From the NCBI GenBank assembly GCA_946803715.1, contig CAMPET010000028.1, positions 1 through 30,490 on the forward strand: a DNA stretch of 30,490 nucleotides, in the 5' to 3' direction. Source of the stretch: Beroe ovata. Its lineage: Eukaryota; Ctenophora; Nuda; Beroida; Beroidae. The position numbers were made by a program, and so were the translations under genes. The first letter of the stretch is position 1, and each line of letters begins with the position of its first letter. Below, piece after piece: positions 23,018 to 30,490 of this stretch. The notes below the pieces were generated by a model. The model did not search any database. It saw nothing but the letters and a program-made list of their open reading frames with translations, and had not been told where the DNA came from.

Positions 23018-26000
23018 ATGACAGCTGCAACAATATCCTACAGTAGTGCTGGTATAACATCTGCATCAGGTGTTATTTCACTGCTTGATGAGCCCCAGAC
23101 AGAACTCAAGATATTTGCTCTCAAGAAGCTCAATCTCATTGTTCCTGAGTTCTGGGCTGAGATTTCTGATGTTGTTGACAAAATGTATGTATTTCTGCAT
23201 GTATCATATTTTATTCTTAGTCTAAGTAGAGGGCTACAATCAACCAGGTGAGGCTTCCCCTGTAGTCGAGGCTGAGGGCTCTAAGCTCTTCCCGAGCCAT
23301 TCCAACTACCAGGGATATCCTCAGCTGAAGCTGGTTGGTGTGCCTGATCTCCACAGGCATCACCAACTAAAACACCGACTAAAAAACCGACTTTATATTA
23401 CTGCAGGGCAAGTTAATTGCCTTCATCAATAATATTGATCCAAATCATCAGATGAATACCAATACCCCTTTGCCTTCTAATGGAACTTTGCTTTCAGAGA
23501 AATACTGTATGAAGATGAGACATTTGAAGAACGTGAACTTTCTGCTCTTGTTGCATCAAAGGTTAGCTGCAGTCTGAGATCCCAAATTTCAGACAAACCC
23601 TTGGTGGTTTTGAATTCAAGCATTCTTCTCAATCAATTCAACACAGGTCTATTACCACCTGGGTGCCTATGATGAGGCACTACACTATGCTCTTGGAGCA
23701 GGCTCACTTCTAGACCTCAAAACATCATCGGAGTACGTTGACACAGTAGTTGGTGAGTTCACAGAGATAAGAGTAAGGAGCTGGATATGATACAGATACT
23801 ACTTGTCAATGTGATTAGGCTATCAACTTCTGTGACAGAGTGGTCTGTACGGAACCCAACGGTTTTGATTCCTTGTTTAACAAGCCATACAGCAAGGATC
23901 TCCACCGTGTTCGCCAGGCTAGGCACATAACCGCTCTGTCTTGACAAAAGTTGATTTTAAATGTCCCGTCGGATTGAAATGTTTCCTTGTGTTTGACAAC
24001 GGGTGCCTACACAGTACTCCATAACAACAAGTAGTTGTTGTTCAAGCTGCAAGTTGGGAGATACAGATACTATCCTTGACTACTTGGTAGCTGGAAATTG
24101 AAAACCTACTACTTCTTGACTTTGCAGCTATCGCTATTCATAAATATCTTCAATCGTTGGACTTCAATTCTCATTTCTCGAACTCGAATTATTTTGAGTC
24201 CATGTCACAATTAACAGAATGTTTATTAACTGAATGATCGGATTCAGTTAAATGATTAAAATCCAGTTTCATTACTTTGTCGCAGAGACCATATTCAAAA
24301 CCAATCAGTATCACAATTAACAGTTATAATTTAACATTCAGCACGTGCAATTGACCAATATGTGGAACAGAGAGTTAAGCTCTGCGACAACAAGGCAGAT
24401 ATCGCTGTTGATGGCAGGCTGGAGTCAATCGTGGAACGAATGTTCCAGAGATGTTTTGATGATGCTAAGTACAAGCAGGTATCGTCACAAGGGGACATCG
24501 AGTCACTGAATTTCAAATCAGTTATAATTACCTCTGCTAAATTTAGCAGCATATTACCTCTCGACACAATGTCATACTTGTTTTGTGATCATCGAATAAT
24601 TAATTACTCGCCGTTGAAAAACTGGTGTTTTAACGAAGCGACTGTTGCATGATCATCACGAAGAACTGTTCAATAATATATAGCCAAATCAAGTGTGAAG
24701 TAACATATCTTACTACTCCGGGTATATCAGCCGCGAGATGAACAATAACTTTTTCTTGATCGATGAATAATCCTATTATCAATTAACTATTATCAATTAA
24801 TTATCCTATTATAGGCGGTGGGTATAGCGCTGGAATCTCGTCGTTACGACATGTTAGAATCTGCTATCATGAAGAGTGACGATATCCAGGGTATGCTGAG
24901 TTACGCTCTGGGGATTGCCATGACTCTACTGCAAAAGAGAACTGTCCGTAACACGGTAAGTTGGAGTTCGGCCGAGGATTAATTTTTCAGATATTCCAGA
25001 AAAAATTCATCCTTTTCAAATTCTACTTATAGGAAAAAGATGTGGACTTTTCTGAAGGGTCAACTCGAGGATATCCATAGTTCACTTGGAACTATCTGTG
25101 ACAATTGCACGTCGAGAGCAGCTCACACATGATTGATGATTTATGACCCCTTTCCAATTTTTTGCGTGTAATTTGTGACTATTATATTATTCTGGGGGGG
25201 GGGGGGGNTTCAACACAGGTCTATTACCACCTGGGTGCCTATGATGAGGCACTACACTATGCTCTTGGAGCAGGCTCACTTCTAGACCTCAAAACATCAT
25301 CGGAGTACGTTGACACAGTAGTTGGTGAGTTCACAGAGATAAGAGTAAGGAGCTGGATATGATACAGATACTACTTGTCAATGTGATTAGGCTATCAACT
25401 TCTGTGACAGAGTGGTCTGTACGGAACCCAACGGTTTTGATTCCTTGTTTAACAAGCCATACAGCAAGGATCTCCACCGTGTTCGCCAGGCTAGGCACAT
25501 AACCACTCTGTCTTGACCAAAGTCGATTTTAAATAACCCGTCGGATTGAAATATTTCCTTGTGTTTGAAAACGGGTGCCTACACAGTACTCCACAACAAC
25601 GAGTAGATGTTGTTCAAGCTGCAAGTTGGGACATGCAGATACTATCCTTGACTACTAGCTGGAAATCGAAAACCTACTACTTCTTGATTTTGCAGCTATC
25701 GTCATTCATAAATATCTTCAATCGTTGGACGTTCTCGTTTCTCAAACTTGAATTATTCTGAGTCCATGTCACAATTTACAGAATGTTTATTAACTGAATG
25801 ATAGGATTCAGTTAAATGATTAAAATTCAGTTTCATTATTTTGTCGCAGAGACCATATTCAAAATCAATCAGTATCACAATTAACAGTTAAAATTAAACA
25901 TTCAGCACGTGCAATTGACCAATATGTGGAACAGAGAGTTAAGCTCTGCGACAACAAGGCAGATATCGCTGTTGATGGCAGGCTGGAGTCTATCGTGGAA

Positions 26001-29000
26001 CGAATGTTCCAGAGATGTTTTGATGATGCTAAGTACAAGCAGGTGAGCTATCGTCACAAGGGGACATCGAGTCACTGAATTTCAAATCAGTTATAATTAC
26101 CTCTGCTACATTTAGCAGCATATTCTCTCTCGACACAATTTCATACTTGTTTCGTGATCATTGAATAATTATCGACTCACCATTGAATAACTCGTGTTTT
26201 AACGAAGCGACTGTTGCATGATCATCACGAAGTAAATCATCTTACTACTCCGGGTATATCAGCGAGATAAACAATCACTTTTTCTTGATCAATGAATAAT
26301 CCTATTATCAATATCCTATTATCAATAAATAATCCTATTATAGGCGGTGGGTATAGCGCTGGAATCGCGGCGTTACGACATGTTAGAATCTGCTATTATG
26401 AAGAGTGACGATATCCAGGGTATGCTGAGTTACGCGCTGGGGATTGCCATGACTCTACTACAGAAGAGAACTGTCCGTAACACGGTGAGTTGGAGTTTTT
26501 CGTGGACGAGGATTAATTTTTTTTGATATTCCAGAAAAAATTCATCCTTTTCAAATTCTACTTATCGGAAAAAGATGTGGAAAAAGATCTGAAGGGTTTT
26601 GTGTCAACTCGAGGATATCCAGAGTTCACATGGAACTATCTGTGAAAATTGCACGTCGAGACCAGCTCACACATGATTTATGACCCCTTTCCAATTTTTT
26701 GCGTGTAATTTGTGACTAATTATATAATTATTATTAGAGAATAATTATTTATTATAATAATTATTTATAAACGGCAGGTTCTACAAGTTCTGGTCCGCCT
26801 GTACACAAATCTGTCGCAACCCGACTACACCAACATGTGCCAGTGTTACATCTACCTCAACGAACCTCAGACAGTCGTCAACATCCTCAATAAACTGATC
26901 TCAGCCTCTGAGGTATATGATCAAACTTTTAAAGGAAAAAGGGTGTCAAAATGTCAGACGGTTGTTCTGTTTCATTATCAGGGAGTGCCATAGCTCCATA
27001 TGACCCTAATTCATATCATGACCTTCATATTAGGAAGAAAGGGCCCGCAATTTACCTCTCAGACCACAAATTCTCACAGGAGGAGCTGCTGATGGTGTTC
27101 CAAATCTGTTTTGATGTGTACGAGTCAGCGACGCAGCATTTCATTGATGAAGTAATGGAGGGTCTGGGAATAAAGTCGAAGAAAGACGAGGACAGCCCAG
27201 CTGAGAGCATGGAGGTTGATAGCGCAGGTTGGTGTCAACACCAGTTGGTGTCAATTTGACCGTTTTCGAGGGGGATACATTATGTAAGTGTTTTCAAGGA
27301 GACTTTTAAAAGGTAGAGTGGGGTCGACCAGAGTCATTGATTTAGAGATTCATCGATTTAGATGATAATTCCTCTAGATCCAGTAAAACCATCAGAGGAA
27401 CCAGTCAAGACCGTAGCACAAGATTCGGCAATCGACAAGAAACGATCGCAAGTGGGATCAATTCTGAGTGGCGAGATTCCTATCACACTCAAATCTCAGT
27501 TCCTGATTCGGAAAAACTCGTCCGATATGCTGGTTCTTAAAAACTGCAAGGTAGGCTCTTGAACATTAATGAATCAATAGGAAGGCTTGCAGTTTTTGCA
27601 ACTCACTTGGAATTGGGCAAATAAGGAACCATCCTAATTCCCATTGGAATTTCTGGCGATTTTGGGCTGAATTTCGCAGCGTTAGTGATTTCATAGAGGG
27701 ACAAAATTGTGTATTAACTACCAACTAGCAGGTTTTGGCGCGAAATGTATACAATCGTTAGTTGCAAGCATTTGCTAAAAGCCGCGCGGCGCGCGCGAAC
27801 GCAATTCAACTGACCCTAGCATCGTTACCATGCGTGGTTCATACCTTCACATTGGAAATCTTTCAGGAGGCATCAAGAAACGCTGTTTGCCACACGGCAA
27901 CAGTCATTGCCAACTCGTTCATGCACGCAGGAACAACATGCGATACGTTCCTGAGGGACAACCTGGATTGGTTAGCCAAGGCCACAAATTGGGCTAAATT
28001 TACTGCCACCGCCAGTATTGGGGTCATACATCAGGGGCATGAGACAAACGCCCTCAAACTCATGTCCTCTTACTTACCAAAGGTAAGGATAACACCCTCA
28101 CGTGACTCACACCCCGCTGTTTATTCCATATATGGAATAACTGGTGTCTCCCCAGGAGCCGGCAGGCGGAAGCCCGTATCAAGAAGGAGGCGCGCTGTAT
28201 GCTCTTGGAATGATTCACGCTAATCATGGAGCTGCGATAATCCCTTATCTTACAGAACAACTCAATAACGCATCCAATGAGGTGGGTGCTTAACGTGGAT
28301 TATTTTACGATCAATTATCTAATTATTGATCAGTCACGATGATAATTGAGTCCCCCTGCAGACTGTGAAGCATGGTGGCTGTCTTGGTCTGGGCCTTGCT
28401 GCCATGACGTCCAAGAACTCGGACATATACGAGCACCTGAAAAACAACTTGTACCAAGATGATGCGATAATTGGAGAGGCGGCTGGCCTCGGAATGGGCC
28501 TTGTTATGATGGGTAGGTGTCAATCCTTTGAAATCAATCCTTAAATATCAATCCATTTAAAAAATACAGCACTCTTTTTATGAATTTTCTTGTCTGTATG
28601 GATTGGTGAATTACTAGCTCAATTGGTAGTGCAACATGCGCGATGTTAGGGATTCGAGTCCGGGCCAAGCCCCTATTTTCCAGAGATTCTTCCTTATTCT
28701 GCACCTGATCATGGTCTTCATAAAACGAATACTAGTGTTGATTTCAACCACAGTTCCTGTGCAGTTAATAAACGCTTTGGTTCTGATGATCGTTCGACCT
28801 TTTCGTCTCTTTTTGGTGTACCAAAGCACACCTTTGATAACATATGAGATTTTAAACCGCGTTTCATGAATTTAGTCATGAAATCCGAGGGTAATTTCCC
28901 CCTCATCGCCATTTTCCTACTCAATTCAAGATTAGGGCAGAATAATCGGAAAATGATTTTTTTGTTCATTATTTTCCTAATCCTCTATATTTCGATTTGT

Positions 29001-30372
29001 CCCCATCTCTGCTCATGTCACAACGCGTTCCTGAATTTACAGCCGGACCCGGAACCCAAGAGTTGTTCGATTACATGTCTCCCGTCAATTTGTGTCTAAC
29101 TGTTATCATCATTGCTCAAAACTCGCTTATCATCTCCGATTTCTACAAAGACAGACGTCGGCTCTCTGCTCGGATATTCATCCTCATAGCAACCGCTGAC
29201 ACCATCTCGGCAAGCATGGAGATTGCTCGGGCAGCAGTCGCCCTGTCGTGCCGCGGTGATCGCCACCTCGCCGTCCCTGCAGTTCCGGTCATCGTGTATC
29301 TGTGTTTGGGCGTGTTCAGCTATACTTCATCCGTTTTCTATAACATGGTTCTCAGCGTGGTGAAAGCCATACACCTCAGTCGTCCCTTCTACAGGCTGAA
29401 CACAAGCCTTATCAGCGTTTCTCTGGGGTTAATTCCTCTTGTTAGTTTTATTACAACCATTGCCGATATTGTTGGCTGGCATCGGGCGTTTCACGGAACT
29501 CACAGATTTTGTCTCATACACTTTGACTTGGTAGATGCTATAAGCTACCCTGGCGAGGGGCTGATTGTTACTCTCATACACGATAGATGGCATCAGAATG
29601 TCGCTGGAATGATCGTGCTGATTCTGGAGTTACTGGTCCCCAGTGTCATAGTGTTTGTGTGTATGTGTATTCAGGTTCATTATTGTAGGAGAATGAACGC
29701 CAGTGCTCCTGCAGGGCAAGCTTATCCCAGCCAGAGGATTAATTTTACTATTCTTCTTGTTTCTCTTTCCTTTTTTGTATGTACCTGTGCCTATGTGGTT
29801 TTCTTTTGGTTGAAATTCAGTAAAGTTAATATCAAATTTAAGGCACGATACAGCTTAGTTGCCCGATGCACTCTTCCCTTGCTGAATTCACTGTTATTCG
29901 CACTCGTTTTGATCTTCCGAAGAGAGACGATATTAAACAGAAAAGTCTTCCGAAAAGTTTGCCGCTTACCACTTTTGATGTGTGGCCAATTTCTGTCATA
30001 AGCACCCAAGAGTGTTTTATTTTTACCTGTTATATACTGGATTAGTAGAAAAATGTCGCCAAAACAGTACCCAACTTCTTGACACGTGTTTCACGAGTCA
30101 ATCATCAGGGAACTAACACATTTACATTATTGAGGAGATACCTGTTATGTAATCGAATTATGAATATACCTATCGCTGAAAACATCGTGGATTCATTTTC
30201 GACCATAAATTGCCAAAAATTCAACCGAGGGTATCAATAAAATCCTGCTAATGACCCCATGACCCAACAAGATGATTGTTTTCAGGTTCACTGGACGAAG
30301 ACTCTCTGTCTGACATGATAACATACGCCCATGAGACCCAGCACGAAAAGATACTCCGTGGACTAGCACTCG
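23018..30372 (+). CDS. PSMD1: PSMD1 / Rpn2, 26S proteasome base subunit, N-terminal 12 exons
   Basis: Exons: 23018-23184, 23498-23561, 23647-23752, 24342-24478, 24815-24955, 26778-26912, 27080-27227, 27378-27550, 27867-28082, 28156-28281, 28362-28512, 30286-30372, all phase-consistent (about 550 aa; the full family length is about 950). PSMD1 is a large scaffold of the 19S regulatory particle that contacts ubiquitin receptors. Family motifs include [96 protein letters not shown], and the first proteasome/cyclosome repeats ([24 protein letters not shown]). Relative to vertebrates the N-terminus is about 10 residues longer. Exons 3-5 recur at 25219-26484. The gene runs off the window. Intron 11 (28513-30285) hosts a GPCR gene. 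Confidence 0.95.
23813..23960 (+). repeat. SINE-like dispersed repeat, copy 2
   Basis: Same family as 21303-21450, located in PSMD1 intron 3. Confidence 0.6.
25219..26484 (+). other. Duplicate of PSMD1 exons 3-5
   Basis: Exons 25219-25324, 25906-26042 and 26344-26484 repeat 23647-23752, 24342-24478 and 24815-24955. The first is identical; the others differ only at third codon positions in what I compared. Splice sites are intact. Inclusion of both sets would stay in frame and repeat 128 residues, which no known PSMD1 does. The block begins at a poly-G run with an N (25193-25208). The likeliest explanation is a second allele assembled in tandem. Confidence 0.85.
25385..25536 (+). repeat. SINE-like dispersed repeat, copy 3
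   Basis: Same family; it is carried along in the duplicated PSMD1 block and is nearly identical to copy 2. Confidence 0.6.
28604..28672 (+). repeat. tRNA-like A/B-box fragment (possible SINE head)
   Basis: TAGCTCAATTGG matches a pol III A box and GATTCGAGTCC a B box about 35 bases later. I could not form the acceptor stem, D stem or T stem of a functional tRNA, so this is more likely a tRNA-derived repeat or pseudogene, in PSMD1 intron 11 upstream of the GPCR. Confidence 0.4.
29015..30001 (+). CDS. Intronless class-A-like seven-transmembrane receptor nested in PSMD1 intron 11
   Basis: The 328-codon frame has seven hydrophobic spans: TM1 [21 protein letters not shown]2 [13 protein letters not shown] (keeps the conserved Asp), TM3 [21 protein letters not shown]4 [18 protein letters not shown]5 [19 protein letters not shown]6 [21 protein letters not shown]7 [16 protein letters not shown] Cys before TM3 (ALSCRGD) could form the usual extracellular disulfide. 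The E/DRY motif is replaced by VVKAIHL, and NPxxY by NSLLF. The frame is open from 28946, but the first ATG is at 29015 (CTCATGTCA), so I start there; a spliced 5' exon is possible. It lies on the same strand as its host gene. The ligand is unknown. It probably belongs to a divergent lineage-specific rhodopsin-like family. Confidence 0.85.
   Translation: MSQRVPEFTAGPGTQELFDYMSPVNLCLTVIIIAQNSLIISDFYKDRRRLSARIFILIATADTISASMEIARAAVALSCRGDRHLAVPAVPVIVYLCLGVFSYTSSVFYNMVLSVVKAIHLSRPFYRLNTSLISVSLGLIPLVSFITTIADIVGWHRAFHGTHRFCLIHFDLVDAISYPGEGLIVTLIHDRWHQNVAGMIVLILELLVPSVIVFVCMCIQVHYCRRMNASAPAGQAYPSQRINFTILLVSLSFFVCTCAYVVFFWLKFSKVNIKFKARYSLVARCTLPLLNSLLFALVLIFRRETILNRKVFRKVCRLPLLMCGQFLS
30236..30241 (+). 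terminator. Candidate poly(A) signal for the nested GPCR
   Basis: AATAAA lies 235 bases after the GPCR stop and about 45 bases before PSMD1 exon 12. Use of it would end the nested transcript inside the intron. Confidence 0.45.
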
Positions 30373-30490
30373 GTAAGTTGTACTTGGTAAGTTACACTTG
30401 GTAAGTTGTACTTGGTAAGTTGCACTTGGTAAGTTGCACTTGGTAAGTTGCACTTGGTAAGTTGCACTTGGTAAGTTGCACTTGGTAAGT
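30373..30490 (+). repeat. 14-bp tandem array of the PSMD1 exon 12 splice donor
   Basis: GTAAGT occurs at 30373, 30387, 30401, 30415, 30429, 30443, 30457, 30471 and 30485, exactly 14 bases apart, in units GTAAGTTGCACTTG. The first copy is the donor of exon 30286-30372. The array continues past the window. Confidence 0.95.

Noticed and set aside
26951-27259. Plus-strand 102-codon frame as a separate small gene
   Set aside because: It is PSMD1 exon 27080-27227 read through from the preceding intron.
28604-28672. Functional tRNA gene
   Set aside because: A and B boxes are present, but the acceptor, D and T stems do not pair.
28946-29014. GPCR start at 28997
   Set aside because: The codon there is TTG; the first in-frame ATG is 29015.

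Overview
The window is nuclear DNA from an invertebrate animal. The genes are interrupted by many short introns with ordinary GT-AG borders. Three of the four proteins are animal families with clear motifs: a TMC channel-like protein, ANKMY1 (MORN + ankyrin + MYND) and the proteasome subunit PSMD1/Rpn2. Microsatellites, minisatellites, MITE-like and SINE-like repeats fill the introns. I cannot place the phylum from the sequence alone.

Layout. (1) 1-14772, minus strand: a nearly complete ANKMY1 gene, start codon at 14772 and stop at 2382, about 20 coding exons. Its last two exons recur in a second tandem copy at 999-1363. Intron 1 holds a 580-base N gap and a 1.1 kb perfect palindrome. (2) 15599-20884, minus strand: a TMC-family gene in 13 recognised coding exons, with one expected internal segment missing. 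(3) 20885-23017: an intergenic region between two divergent genes, with a perfect 24-bp-arm hairpin, a CpG-rich fold-back stretch and a SINE-like repeat. (4) 23018 to the window end, plus strand: the first 12 exons (about 550 residues) of PSMD1, with exons 3-5 present twice. Intron 11 carries an intronless seven-transmembrane receptor gene on the same strand (29015-30001).

I rebuilt the exons by hand, and every junction keeps codon phase within each gene, which is strong internal support. The genes are not a functional cluster: PSMD1 is housekeeping, TMC is a membrane channel-like protein, ANKMY1 is an adaptor-like protein and the GPCR is a probable orphan receptor.

The most notable observations are as follows. 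Minisatellites abut or contain splice sites or the stop codon, including nine GTAAGT donors at an exact 14-bp period after PSMD1 exon 12. A MORN exon duplication carries a one-base change that creates a donor. The GPCR lacks the DRY motif. Several duplications sit beside single-N joins and may be allelic copies merged during assembly. I did not find a convincing new biological system; the splice-site-bearing arrays are the most original signal.
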